From Phenylobacterium sp. (GTDB lineage Bacteria; Pseudomonadota; Alphaproteobacteria; Caulobacterales; Caulobacteraceae), in the NCBI RefSeq assembly GCF_030646615.1, contig NZ_JAUSLG010000100.1:1-39810 (forward strand): a stretch of DNA of 39,810 nt, in the 5' to 3' direction. Shown here piece after piece: positions 1 through 8,438 of the stretch (position 1 is its first letter; each line of letters starts with the position of its first letter). The position numbers and the translations under genes are program-made. The notes beneath the pieces were generated by a model. That model saw only the letters and a program-made list of their open reading frames with translations, was not told where the DNA came from and made no database searches.

Positions 1-600
1 AACGCGCCGACCCGGATGCTGGTCCCCTCCAAGCGGATGGACGAGGCGATCGCCGCGGCCAAGGAAGCCGCCGCCCAGGTGACGGTGGGCGATCCCACCG
101 GCAACGCCATGCTGGGCCCGGTGGTCTCCAAGACCCAGTGGGACAAGATCCAGGGCCTGATCCAGAAGGGTATCGACGAGGGCGCCACCCTGGTGGCCGG
201 CGGGACCGGTCGTCCCGAGGGCCTGGACAAGGGCTACTATGTGAAGCCCACCGTCTTCGCCAATGTGAAGCCGGAGATGACGATCTCGAAGGAAGAGATC
301 TTCGGCCCCGTCCTGTCGATCCTTGGCTATGAGAGCCTCGACCAGGCCATCGCCATCGGCAACGACACCGAATACGGCCTGGCGGCTTATGTGAACGGCG
401 CCGACCTGGCCAAGGCCCGCGAAGTCGCTTCGAAGCTCCGCGCCGGCCAGGTGTCGATCAACGGCGCCTCGGACATGACCGCCCCCTTCGGCGGCTTCAA
501 GATGAGCGGCAACGGGCGCGAGTGGGGCGATTTCGCCTTCCACGAGTTCCTCGAGGTCAAGGCGGTCATGGGCTACGCGCCCAAGGAAGCCGCCGAGTAG
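1..600 (+). CDS. Aldehyde dehydrogenase, C-terminal part (5' end outside window)
   Basis: The reading frame is open from base 1 and ends at TAG 598-600, giving about 199 residues of an NAD(P)-dependent aldehyde dehydrogenase. The visible part begins NAPTRMLVP, the segment that directly follows the catalytic cysteine (GQxC) in this family, so the nucleophile lies just before the window. The family hallmark EEIFGPVLS is present near residue 98, as is the C-terminal block [15 protein letters not shown] that closes the substrate pocket. The family is established, but the substrate cannot be told from this half. The ATG at 16 is internal, not the start. A strong hairpin terminator follows. Confidence 0.93.
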   Translation, partial: NAPTRMLVPSKRMDEAIAAAKEAAAQVTVGDPTGNAMLGPVVSKTQWDKIQGLIQKGIDEGATLVAGGTGRPEGLDKGYYVKPTVFANVKPEMTISKEEIFGPVLSILGYESLDQAIAIGNDTEYGLAAYVNGADLAKAREVASKLRAGQVSINGASDMTAPFGGFKMSGNGREWGDFAFHEFLEVKAVMGYAPKEAAE

Positions 601-620
601 GCTTCGGCTCGAAAGACCAG

Positions 621-650
621 CGGCCCCCGGCGATGTCGGGGGCCGTTTTC
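621..650 (+). terminator. Rho-independent terminator after the aldehyde dehydrogenase
   Basis: A perfect 9-bp stem, CGGCCCCCG (621-629) pairing with CGGGGGCCG (637-645), has a 7-nt loop and is followed by TTTT. It sits 20 bases after the dehydrogenase stop codon and separates it from the esterase. Confidence 0.85.
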
Positions 651-710
651 GTGATCGCGCCGGCAAGAGCGCGACGACCGCTCAAGACGACCACCAGGAG
701 GATGACGCCG

Positions 711-1646
711 ATGATGGATCCCCACTTCCAGGCCATGCTGGAGGCCCAGGCCAAGGCCGCCGAGGGTCAGACCCCTCCGCCCCTGGACGCCCTGCCGCCG
801 GACATGGTCCGCGCCGGCTATCGCATGCAGCGCCAGGCCGCCGACCAGAATGCGCCCAAGGATGTCGCCGTCCGCGACCTGAAGGTCGAAGGCGCGGCCG
901 GCGAGATTCCGGCCAGGCTCTACACCCCGGCCGGGGCGCCTTCGACCACCGGCGGCCTGGTCTATTTCCATGGCGGCGGCTTCGTGATCGGCGACCTGGA
1001 GAGCCATGACGGCCATTGCCGGCGGATGGCGTCGCTCGCCGGCGTCCGGGTGCTGTCGGTGGACTACCGCCTGGCGCCGGAAAATCCCTTCCCCGCCAGT
1101 CATGACGATGCGCTCGCCGCCACCCGCTGGGCCTTCGACCACGCCGCGGAGATCGGCTTCGATCCGGCCCGCATCGCCGTGGGCGGGGATTCAGCCGGCG
1201 GAAACCTGGCCGCCTCGGTGGCCGCCGACCTGAGGGATGATCCCCAGCGCCGGCTGGCCTTCCAGCTGCTGCTCTATCCGGGCATCTGGCCGGAGACGGA
1301 GACGGCCTCGCGCCAGGCCCTCGATGGTCCCCTGCTGACCAGGCAGGCCATCGCCTGGTTCGACAAGTGCCTGGCGGCCATCGGCCATCCCCAGTCCCAC
1401 CGGGCCATGCTGGGCCAGGTGGACTGCGCGGGCCTGCCGCCGGCCCTGGTGGTCACGGCGGGCTTCGACCCGCTGAAGGACGAGGGCCGCGACCATGCCG
1501 GGCGCCTGAGGGCGGCGGGCGTCAAGGTCGAGCACGTCGAGTATCCCAACCTGATCCACGACTTCTACATCATGGCCGATGTCTCGCCGGCCGTGGGCGA
1601 GGCGGCCAAGGCCACGGCGGCGTCCCTCAAGGCGGCGCTCGCCTGA
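711..1646 (+). CDS. Alpha/beta-hydrolase esterase, hormone-sensitive lipase family
   Basis: A 311-residue esterase that hydrolyses carboxyl esters, probably in the cytoplasm (no signal peptide). It has the HSL oxyanion-hole motif HGGG (87-90), the nucleophile elbow GDSAGG with Ser161, the acid Asp253 in GFDPLKDEG, and His283 in LIHDFY: a complete Ser-Asp-His triad in family order and spacing. The start is chosen by AGGAGG at 696-701. That motif abuts the ATG at 702 but is ideally placed (9 nt) for the ATG at 711, while the ATG at 714 is 12 nt away. The gene is monocistronic, between a terminator and a convergent globin gene. Substrate unknown. Confidence 0.9.
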   Translation: MMDPHFQAMLEAQAKAAEGQTPPPLDALPPDMVRAGYRMQRQAADQNAPKDVAVRDLKVEGAAGEIPARLYTPAGAPSTTGGLVYFHGGGFVIGDLESHDGHCRRMASLAGVRVLSVDYRLAPENPFPASHDDALAATRWAFDHAAEIGFDPARIAVGGDSAGGNLAASVAADLRDDPQRRLAFQLLLYPGIWPETETASRQALDGPLLTRQAIAWFDKCLAAIGHPQSHRAMLGQVDCAGLPPALVVTAGFDPLKDEGRDHAGRLRAAGVKVEHVEYPNLIHDFYIMADVSPAVGEAAKATAASLKAALA

Positions 1647-1651
1647 ACCGT

Positions 1652-2059
1652 TCAGATCGTCTGGGCTTCGGCCCGGACGATCTGCCCGACCTGTGCGGTC
1701 AGGGCGTCCCAGGCGGCCTGCATGTCCGGGGTCCAGGCCTCGCCCAGAATATCGGCGAAGGCCTCGGCCATGGCCTGGTAGAAGGCGGGGAAGATCTCGG
1801 CCGGCACGCCGATGTCGTCGTGATTGCGCAGCTCGGCCCGCAGGAAGTTGGCCGCGAAGGCGTTGGGGCCCAGATAGTCCAGCAGGGTCTCGATGGCCTG
1901 GCGCAGCATCTGCCCCCGGGCCGCGCCCCGCTTGTCGCCCATGAACAGGGCCTCGGTCTCGGGATAGCGGGCGAACAGGCGGGCATAGACCTGAGGCGCA
2001 GGGTCCTCGCTGCGCTCAGCGACGAGGTCAAGGCTGTCGAGAAGGGCCTGGACGTCCAT
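1652..2059 (-). CDS. Small single-domain globin
   Basis: A 135-residue all-helical protein that I read as a bacterial globin (haem-binding, O2/NO related). The best signature is the F-helix segment RNHDDIGV, where His80 would be the proximal haem ligand. It is followed by the G/H-helix pattern AEIFPAFYQAMAEAFADILGE...W, typical of the globin domain of flavohaemoglobins. There is no reductase domain. The gene begins 10 nt after the bioA stop on the same strand, so it may be cotranscribed with bioA. A GTG at 2063 is an alternative start. The distal residues are not obvious, so haem chemistry cannot be predicted. Confidence 0.75.
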   Translation of the reverse strand: MDVQALLDSLDLVAERSEDPAPQVYARLFARYPETEALFMGDKRGAARGQMLRQAIETLLDYLGPNAFAANFLRAELRNHDDIGVPAEIFPAFYQAMAEAFADILGEAWTPDMQAAWDALTAQVGQIVRAEAQTI

Positions 2060-2069
2060 GGCCACGAGC

Positions 2070-3338
2070 CTAACCCGCGGCGGCCGGGGCGCCCAGTACG
2101 CTTCGGATCGCGCCGGTCAGGCGGTCCAGCTCGTCGTCCGTGGTGACGAAGGGCGGGGTCAGATAGACCACCTTGCCCATGGGCCGGATCCAGCAACCCA
2201 GCTCGGCGAACCGCTGGCAAAGCGCGCCGGCATCGACCGCGGCCTCGAACTCCACCACCCCGATGGCCCCCAGGGTGCGCACATCGACCACCCCCTTGGC
2301 CTGCCGACAGGGCTCCAGGCCCGACCTCAGGGCGGCCTCGATCCGCGCCACATCGGCCTTCCAGTCGCCCGCTTCGAAGAGGTCGAGGGACGCGCCGGCC
2401 GCGGCGCAGGCCAGGGGATTGGCCATATAGGTCGGCCCGTGCATGAGCGCCGCGCCGGCGTCATCCGACCAGAAGGCCTCGAAGACCCGGCGGCTGGCCA
2501 CGGCGGCCGACAGGGGCAGGGTGCCGCCGGTCAGCGCCTTGGAAAGCGTGATGATGTCCGGCGTCACCCCCGCGCCCTGGCAGGCGAACAGATCGCCCGT
2601 GCGGCCAAAGCCGGTGAAGATCTCATCGAAGATCAGCAGCGCGTCATGGCGGTCGGCGAGCCCCCGCAGGCGGCGCAGCACCTCATCGTCGTGGATCAGC
2701 ATGCCGCCGGCGCCCTGAATGCGCGGCTCGACGATCAGGGCGGCGATCTCATGGCCCTTCTGCGCCAGCAGGGCGTCGAGGGCGGCTTCGCTGTCGGCGT
2801 CCCGGGGCAGGGCGACCACATGCTGGCTGGGCATCACCCCGGAGAACAGGCTGTGCATCCCCTCTTCCGGGTCGCAGATGGTCATGGTGGCCAGGGTGTC
2901 GCCGTGATAGCCGCCGAGGAAGCTGACGAATTTCGAGCGGCCGGACACGCCGCGATTGATCCAGAACTGGATCGCCATCTTCATGGCGATCTCCACCGAG
3001 ACCGAGCCGCTTTCGGCGAAGAAGACGTGGTCCAGGTCGCCGGGCAGCAGGCCCGCCAGACGCCTCGCCAGGTCATAGGCCGGCGCATGGGCCAGGCCCC
3101 CGAACATCACATGCGGCGCCCGGGCCAGTTGGTCGGAAACGGCCCCTGCGATGTGGGGATGGTTATAGCCGTGGCAGGCGGTCCACCAGCTGGCGATCCC
3201 GTCCACCAGCTCGCGCCCGTCCTCCAGGATGATGCGCGCGCCTTGAGTGCGGGCCACGGCCAGAGGCGGCGGCGCGGTCTTCATCTGGCAATAGGGCCGC
3301 CATACATGGGGGGCGCCGCGTTCGAGCCAGTCGGTCAT
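2070..3338 (-). CDS. bioA: Adenosylmethionine--8-amino-7-oxononanoate aminotransferase
   Basis: A 422-residue class III PLP aminotransferase. It converts 7-keto-8-aminopelargonate to 7,8-diaminopelargonate, with SAM as amino donor, in biotin synthesis. The N-terminal WWTACHGYNHP block, the FDEIFTGFGRTG cofactor-binding segment (Asp238), and the PLP lysine in TLSKALTGG (Lys267) are BioA hallmarks. The length is close to the usual ~430. The start ATG at 3338 is supported by AAGGAGG (3344-3350 on this strand) 5 nt upstream; a longer upstream frame exists but runs into bioF. It diverges from bioF-bioD across 64 bases and is followed closely by the globin gene. Confidence 0.95.
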   Translation of the reverse strand: MTDWLERGAPHVWRPYCQMKTAPPPLAVARTQGARIILEDGRELVDGIASWWTACHGYNHPHIAGAVSDQLARAPHVMFGGLAHAPAYDLARRLAGLLPGDLDHVFFAESGSVSVEIAMKMAIQFWINRGVSGRSKFVSFLGGYHGDTLATMTICDPEEGMHSLFSGVMPSQHVVALPRDADSEAALDALLAQKGHEIAALIVEPRIQGAGGMLIHDDEVLRRLRGLADRHDALLIFDEIFTGFGRTGDLFACQGAGVTPDIITLSKALTGGTLPLSAAVASRRVFEAFWSDDAGAALMHGPTYMANPLACAAAGASLDLFEAGDWKADVARIEAALRSGLEPCRQAKGVVDVRTLGAIGVVEFEAAVDAGALCQRFAELGCWIRPMGKVVYLTPPFVTTDDELDRLTGAIRSVLGAPAAAG

Positions 3339-3402
3339 GGAAGCCTCCTTCGGCAAGCAAGGCGGCTTTAACGCGGGCGCGGCCTCGTGCATACCGCGCG
3401 GC

Positions 3403-4557
3403 GTGACCGACACCCTTTCCGCCTTCGCCGCCGCCAAGCTGGCCGACCTGGACGCTGCGCACCTGCGTCGGCGGCTGACGACCACCCATCGCCTCGATGG
3501 CCTGTGGGTGGAGCGGGGGGGGCGCCGCCTGCTGTCCTTCTCCTGCAACGACTATCTGAACCTGTCGCACCATCCCGCCGTGATCGAGGCCGCGGCCGCC
3601 GCCGTTCGCGCCTATGGGGCCGGCGCAGGCGCCTCCCGTCTGGTGACCGGCGACCATCCCCTGCTGGGCGAGCTCGAGGCGCGGCTGGCCGCGTTCAAGG
3701 GGACGGAAGCCGCCTGCGTCTTCGGCTCCGGCTACCTGGCCAATGCCGGCCTGATCCCGACGGTGGTCGGCGCGGGGGACGGCGTGTTCGTCGACGAACT
3801 GGCCCATGCCTGCATCTGGGCCGGGGCGCAGCTGTCGGGGGCCAGAATCATTCCCTTCGCGCACAACGACGGAGCAGATCTGGCGGCCAGGCTCGACGCC
3901 GAGCGGGCCGGCCTGCGCCACGCCCTGATCGCCACCGACGGGGTCTTCTCCATGGACGGCGACATTGCGCCGCTGGATGCGATCAGCGACCTGGCCCGGC
4001 GCCATGACGCCTGGCTGCTGGTGGACGACGCCCATGGCCTGGGCGTGGTGGGCCAGGGGCATGGAACGGCCGCCCTGTTTCCGGACGCGAAGATCGACCT
4101 GGCCATGGGCACCTTCTCCAAGGCGATTGGCGGCTATGGCGCCTATGTCTGCGCCAGCGCGCCCGTCGTCGATCTCCTGCGCACCCGGGCGCGGACCTTC
4201 GTCTATTCCACCGGCCTGCCCCCGGCCAGCGCTGGCGCGGCGCTCGCGGCCCTGGACATCATCGCCAGCGATGCAGACCTCACCGCCCGCCCCCTGGCCA
4301 AGGCCCGCCGGTTCACCACAGCGCTTGGCCTGCCGGACGCCCAGAGCCCCATCGTCCCGGTGGTCCTGGGGGAGGCTGGCCGGACGCTCGCCGCCATGCA
4401 GGCCCTGGAGGCGCAGGGCTTCCTGGCCGTGGCCATCCGCCCGCCCACCGTGCCCGCCGGGACCGCCCGTCTGCGCCTGGCCTTCACCGCCGCCCACGAC
4501 GACGCCGACATCGACCGTCTCGCCGAGGCCGTCGCCGCCCTGATGGAGACCGCCTGA
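3403..4557 (+). CDS. bioF: 8-amino-7-oxononanoate synthase
   Basis: A 384-residue alpha-oxoamine synthase that condenses pimeloyl thioester with L-alanine to 8-amino-7-oxononanoate. It has the PLP-binding lysine in GTFSKAIGGYG (Lys240), the cofactor contact VDDAHGLG (from about 207), and the N-terminal SCNDYLNL motif. The GTG start at 3403 gives the length of the E. coli enzyme. An upstream in-frame ATG at 3337 would add 22 non-conserved residues lying across the bioA ribosome-binding site, so I did not use it. No strong Shine-Dalgarno is visible. The stop overlaps the bioD start (TGATG). Confidence 0.94.
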   Translation: MTDTLSAFAAAKLADLDAAHLRRRLTTTHRLDGLWVERGGRRLLSFSCNDYLNLSHHPAVIEAAAAAVRAYGAGAGASRLVTGDHPLLGELEARLAAFKGTEAACVFGSGYLANAGLIPTVVGAGDGVFVDELAHACIWAGAQLSGARIIPFAHNDGADLAARLDAERAGLRHALIATDGVFSMDGDIAPLDAISDLARRHDAWLLVDDAHGLGVVGQGHGTAALFPDAKIDLAMGTFSKAIGGYGAYVCASAPVVDLLRTRARTFVYSTGLPPASAGAALAALDIIASDADLTARPLAKARRFTTALGLPDAQSPIVPVVLGEAGRTLAAMQALEAQGFLAVAIRPPTVPAGTARLRLAFTAAHDDADIDRLAEAVAALMETA

Positions 4558-5216
4558 TGCGCGCCCTGTTCATCGCCGGCGCCCATACCGATGTGGGCAA
4601 GACCTATGTGACCTGCGCCCTGATCGCCGCTGCCCGGGGGCGGGGCCAGTCCGTCGAGGCCTTCAAGCCGGTGGTCAGCGGGCTTGATCCTGCCGACTGG
4701 GGTGGCAGCGATCCGGGCCGTCTGCTCGCCGCCCTGGGCCGTCCCCTGACCCAGGCCAACCTCCAGGCCATGTCGCCCCTGCGCTTTGCAGCCCCCCTGT
4801 CGCCGCCCATGGCCGCCCGGCGCGAGGGCGCCAGCCTGCGCCTGGAGACCCTGATCACCCTCTGCGACCAGGCCCGCGCCCAGGCCCATGCCGATCTGAT
4901 GCTGATCGAGGGCGCCGGCGGGGTCATGTCGCCGATCAGCGAGGACGCCACCAATCTCGACCTGATGACCGCCCTTGGCCTCCCCGTCGTGCTGGTGGGC
5001 GGCTCCTATCTGGGGGCGATCAGCCACACCCTCACCGCCGCCGAGGTGCTGCGCGCCCGGGGGCTGAAGGTGGCCGCCCTGGTTATCAGCCAGGACGCTG
5101 ATCCTGGCGCGCCGGATTTTACCGAAACCCTCGCCGATGTGAGACGCTTCTCCTCCGGGGCCCGCGTCCTCGCCGCGCCGCGGGGGGGCCAGGACTGGGC
5201 GTCCGGCCTGCTCTGA
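4557..5216 (+). CDS. bioD: Dethiobiotin synthetase
   Basis: A 219-residue ATP-dependent carboxylase that closes the ureido ring, turning diaminopelargonate into dethiobiotin. The N-terminal P-loop GAHTDVGKTYVT (8-19) with its T-D-V-G-K-T core, the substrate-binding FKPVVSG, and the switch-like segment EGAGGVMSPI (near 117) are diagnostic. Its ATG shares a base with the bioF TGA, so translation is probably coupled. The last biotin step (bioB) is not encoded here. Confidence 0.94.
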   Translation: MRALFIAGAHTDVGKTYVTCALIAAARGRGQSVEAFKPVVSGLDPADWGGSDPGRLLAALGRPLTQANLQAMSPLRFAAPLSPPMAARREGASLRLETLITLCDQARAQAHADLMLIEGAGGVMSPISEDATNLDLMTALGLPVVLVGGSYLGAISHTLTAAEVLRARGLKVAALVISQDADPGAPDFTETLADVRRFSSGARVLAAPRGGQDWASGLL

Positions 5217-5244
5217 ACCTCAGATCCGCCGATAGGAGCCGACC

Positions 5245-6666
5245 ATGCCGATCTCGCCCGCCTATCAGCCCGATCCGCAGTTCGACGCCCTGGGGCCGGA
5301 CTTCGCCGATCCCGTCACGGCCGCCGACTTCCCCCAGACCCTGCTGCGCTATCGCAATAACCGGGCGGCGATAGGGGTGGGGATGGCGGGGCTGACGGAG
5401 GCCGAATGGATCGCTCAATTCGGCCGGTTTGCGCCTTTGCCGGACAATCTGAGCCAGCCCCTGGCCATGCGCTATCACGGCCACCAGTTCCGCACCTACA
5501 ATCCCGAACTGGGCGATGGCCGCGGCTTCCTGTTCGCCCAGATGCGCGAGGCCGGCACGGGCCGCCTGCTGGACTTCGGCGCCAAGGGCTCGGGCCAGAC
5601 CCCCTGGTCACGGTTCGGCGACGGCCGCCTGACCTTGAAGGGGGGCGTGCGCGAGGTGCTGGCCACGGCCCTGCTCGAGGCGCTTGGCGTGCCAACCTCG
5701 CGTTCCTTCTCCCTGATCGAGACCGGCGAAGCGCTGGAGCGCAATGACGAGCCCAGCCCGACCCGCGGTGCGGTGCTGACAAGGCTGTCGCACAGCCACA
5801 TCCGGTTCGGGACCTTCCAGCGCCACGCCTTCGAGGAGAGTCCTGAGCGGATCTCCGCCCTGATCGACCACGTGATCGCCCACTACTATCCGGCCCTTGA
5901 GGCCGCCCAGGATCGCCCTGCGGCCCTGCTGGAGGCGGTGATCGGGCGCATGGCCCGGACGACGGCGGCCTGGATGGCGGCGGGCTTTGTTCACGGGGTG
6001 CTCAACACCGACAACATGAACATCACCGGCGAGAGCTTCGACTACGGCCCCTACCGGTTCCTGCCGCGCAACGATGCCAACTTCGTGGCCGCCTATTTCG
6101 ACCAGAGCGGGCTCTACAGCTTCGGACGGCAGGCCGAGGCGGTGTTCTGGAATCTGCGCCAACTGGCCGGCTGTTTCACTCTGGTGGGCGAGGAGGAGTC
6201 GCTGGTGGCGGCGCTCAACATCTTCGCCGGCGCCTATCGGGCCGAGCTCGCCCGGGCCATGCGGCGGCGGCTGGGGGTGCGAAGCCGGGGCGCCGAGGTC
6301 GACGCCGCCCTCGCCCAGGCGGCCTTCCAGGCCCTGGCCGGCGGGGGCGAGGCCCTGCGGTGGGAGCCCTTCTTCTTCGACTGGTTCGGCGGCGACGAGG
6401 GCCGCGCCCTGGCCGGCGTGCGGGGTGAGCTCTATGGCCAGGCGCCCTTCGCCGAGTTCCGGGCGCAGCTCGCCCACTACGCGCCCCTCGAAGCCACAGC
6501 CCTGCAGCACGCCTATTTCGCCGCGCCTGAGCCCCAGGAGCTCATCTACGAGGAGATCGAGGCCATCTGGGCGCGGATCGACCAGGCCGACGACTGGAGC
6601 GCCTTCGACGCCAAGCTGGCGGCCATCGAGACCGCCCGCCAGGCCTATGGGCTCAGCGAGGACTAG
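5245..6666 (+). CDS. selO: SelO-type protein adenylyltransferase (YdiU/UPF0061)
   Basis: A 473-residue pseudokinase-fold enzyme. Characterised SelO proteins transfer AMP from ATP to Ser/Thr/Tyr of target proteins in redox stress. HGVLNTDNMNITGES with Asp256 and Asn257, and DYGPY with Asp266, match the E. coli SelO active-site Asp246/Asn247/Asp256 at a constant offset of ten. The N-terminal RYHGHQF and FGAKGSGQTPWSR nucleotide-binding segments are also intact. The C-terminal cysteine or selenocysteine common in the family is absent: the protein ends GLSED and has a single Cys in the middle. AGGAG at 5234-5238 supports the start. The stop codon overlaps that of the convergent eamA gene in a shared CTAG. 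Confidence 0.92.
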   Translation: MPISPAYQPDPQFDALGPDFADPVTAADFPQTLLRYRNNRAAIGVGMAGLTEAEWIAQFGRFAPLPDNLSQPLAMRYHGHQFRTYNPELGDGRGFLFAQMREAGTGRLLDFGAKGSGQTPWSRFGDGRLTLKGGVREVLATALLEALGVPTSRSFSLIETGEALERNDEPSPTRGAVLTRLSHSHIRFGTFQRHAFEESPERISALIDHVIAHYYPALEAAQDRPAALLEAVIGRMARTTAAWMAAGFVHGVLNTDNMNITGESFDYGPYRFLPRNDANFVAAYFDQSGLYSFGRQAEAVFWNLRQLAGCFTLVGEEESLVAALNIFAGAYRAELARAMRRRLGVRSRGAEVDAALAQAAFQALAGGGEALRWEPFFFDWFGGDEGRALAGVRGELYGQAPFAEFRAQLAHYAPLEATALQHAYFAAPEPQELIYEEIEAIWARIDQADDWSAFDAKLAAIETARQAYGLSED

Positions 6667-7580
6667 ATCGGCCTGGACGCATGGGCCGCCGTCGCCCGGG
6701 GCGGCCGGGCGCTCCACTGGGCGAGCGCGACGCCGGCCAGGGTGATGGCGCCGCCCAGGGCCTGGAGCGGTCCCAGGGCCTCCGAAAACAGGATCCAGCC
6801 GGCGATGGCCGCCACCAGCGGCTGGATGAGGACCACAACCGAAGCGGTGGCCGGCGGCAGACGGCCCAGCGCCCAGGCGATGGCGCCCTGGCCCGCCACA
6901 TGGAGGACGCCGAGGCCGGCGCAGGCCGCCCATCCCCCGAGGCTGGCCGGCAGGATCGGTTCTCCCAGCGCCAAGGCGGCGATCAGCAGCAGGGGCGCGC
7001 CGGTCAGGCTTGACCAGAACATGATGCGGGTGGCCGCCTCGGTGCGCCGCGCGGCGCTGACGGCCAGGAAGTAGAAGGCGTACCAGAGGGCGGTCAGGGC
7101 CGCGGCCGCATTCCCCCAGGCCGGCGAAACGCCCGGCGCGCCGCCCCTGGCCGCCGCCATCAGCCCCGCCCCGCCAATGGCCAGGCCGACGGCCACCAGG
7201 AAGAGCATGCGGGGCTTCTGGGCCAGGAAGATCCAGGCCACCGCGGTGACCACCACCGGCGTCAGATTGGTCAGGACGGTGGCGTTGGCCACCGAGGTCA
7301 GCGCGATCCCGTAGTGCCAGAAGCCCAGGTCGAGGGCGAACATGAGGCCGGCGATCATGGCCAGCCGGGAGGGGAGGCGGCCCAGTCCGCCCTGGCCCGT
7401 GCCGCTGCGCTGGGCCAGCAACGCCAGCAGGGGCAGGGCGAAAGCCAGCCGCCAGAAGCCGGCTGCCGCCGAGCCCGTGTCCGACAGCCGAACGAGGATC
7501 GGCACGAAGCCGATCACCACGGCGCCGAAGATCAGGACCGCCAGGGCCCGGCCGCCGGAGGCGGTTGGCGCGTCGCTCAA
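6663..7580 (-). CDS. EamA-family (DMT superfamily) membrane transporter
   Basis: A 305-residue inner-membrane protein with about ten hydrophobic segments in two homologous halves, as in EamA/RhaT drug/metabolite exporters. Each half ends in a typical EamA block (LTNLTPVVVTAVAWIFL in the first; VVVLIQPLVAAIAGWILFSE in the second). The substrate is not predictable. I start it at a TTG (7578-7580) that overlaps the gluQ stop as TTGA, a coupling arrangement like ATGA; the upstream in-frame sequence is inside gluQ. It is the last gene of the tetR-gluQ-eamA operon and ends against selO. Confidence 0.85.
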   Translation of the reverse strand: MSDAPTASGGRALAVLIFGAVVIGFVPILVRLSDTGSAAAGFWRLAFALPLLALLAQRSGTGQGGLGRLPSRLAMIAGLMFALDLGFWHYGIALTSVANATVLTNLTPVVVTAVAWIFLAQKPRMLFLVAVGLAIGGAGLMAAARGGAPGVSPAWGNAAAALTALWYAFYFLAVSAARRTEAATRIMFWSSLTGAPLLLIAALALGEPILPASLGGWAACAGLGVLHVAGQGAIAWALGRLPPATASVVVLIQPLVAAIAGWILFSEALGPLQALGGAITLAGVALAQWSARPPRATAAHASRPI

Positions 7581-8428
7581 AGACCCATCTCCTGGCGCAG
7601 CCGCTCGGGCGTCATGCCGGCCTCGCGCAGGGCGCGCAGGGTTTCGGCCTTGTCGCGCTTGGCGTAGCGCTTCCCGTCGGGTCCGGCCAGCAGCCGGTGG
7701 TGGCGATAGACCGGTGTCGGCAGGCCGAGCAGGGCCTGCAGCAGCCGCTGCACATGGGCGGCTTCGAACAGGTCGCAGCCGCGAATGATGTGGGTCACGC
7801 CCTGCAGGGCGTCGTCGCACACCACGGCCAGGTGATAGGCCACCCCCACATCCTTGCGCGCCAGGACGACGTCGCCGCCCAGTTCGGGGCGCGCCTGGAT
7901 CAGGCCGGTTTCGCCGTTCGGGCCTGCGCCCTCTTCCTGAAAGGTCAGGTTCCCGAATCCGCCCAGCCGCGCCTGCGCCGCCGCCAGCGAGAGGCGCCAG
8001 GCGAACGGCTCGCCCCGGGCCAGGCGCTCGGCCTCCTCGGCTGAGGGCAATGGGTCGCTGCGGAAGGTGTCCATGGCGCCGTGGGGGGCGCTGGCCATGG
8101 CTTGGGCCACCTCCCTGCGGGTGCGGAAGCAGCGATAGACGAGGCCCGCCGCGACCAGGCGCGACAGGGCCGCCTCATAATCCGCCAGATGCGCCGACTG
8201 GCGGCGCACCGGCGCAGGCCAGGACAGGCCCAGCCAGGCCAGGTCCTCGAAGATGGCCGCCTCGAATTCCTTGCGTGACCGCGTGGCGTCGATGTCCTCG
8301 ATCCGCAGCAGGAAGGTCCCGCGGTTTGCGCGCGCCGCCTCATGGGCCAGCAGGGCCGAATAGGCGTGGCCCCGGTGCAGCAGCCCGGTGGGGGAGGGGG
8401 CGAAACGGGTGACGAAGGGCGCGCTCAC
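7577..8428 (-). CDS. gluQ: Glutamyl-Q tRNA(Asp) synthetase
   Basis: A 283-residue paralogue of the glutamyl-tRNA synthetase catalytic domain that lacks the anticodon-binding domain. GluQ-RS attaches glutamate to queuosine in tRNA(Asp). It has the class I signatures FAPSPTGLLHRGH (HIGH-like, His18/His21) and GKRYAKRD (KMSKS-like, near 253), plus LRIEDID. The Cys cluster that binds zinc in the E. coli enzyme is not present; only one Cys is seen, in the YRCF segment. The GTG start at 8428 directly precedes the conserved beta strand and lies 10 nt after the tetR stop. In-frame sequence further upstream is inside tetR. Confidence 0.9.
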   Translation of the reverse strand: MSAPFVTRFAPSPTGLLHRGHAYSALLAHEAARANRGTFLLRIEDIDATRSRKEFEAAIFEDLAWLGLSWPAPVRRQSAHLADYEAALSRLVAAGLVYRCFRTRREVAQAMASAPHGAMDTFRSDPLPSAEEAERLARGEPFAWRLSLAAAQARLGGFGNLTFQEEGAGPNGETGLIQARPELGGDVVLARKDVGVAYHLAVVCDDALQGVTHIIRGCDLFEAAHVQRLLQALLGLPTPVYRHHRLLAGPDGKRYAKRDKAETLRALREAGMTPERLRQEMGL

Positions 8429-8438
8429 CCCCAGGGGC

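Noticed and set aside
3337..3402. Upstream ATG extension of bioF
   Set aside because: It would add 22 unconserved residues over the bioA start and ribosome-binding site. The GTG at 3403 gives the normal length.
3339..3402. BioR or BirA operator in the bioA-bioF divergent region
   Set aside because: I looked for TTATMKATAA-like and BirA-like palindromes in these 64 bases and saw none.
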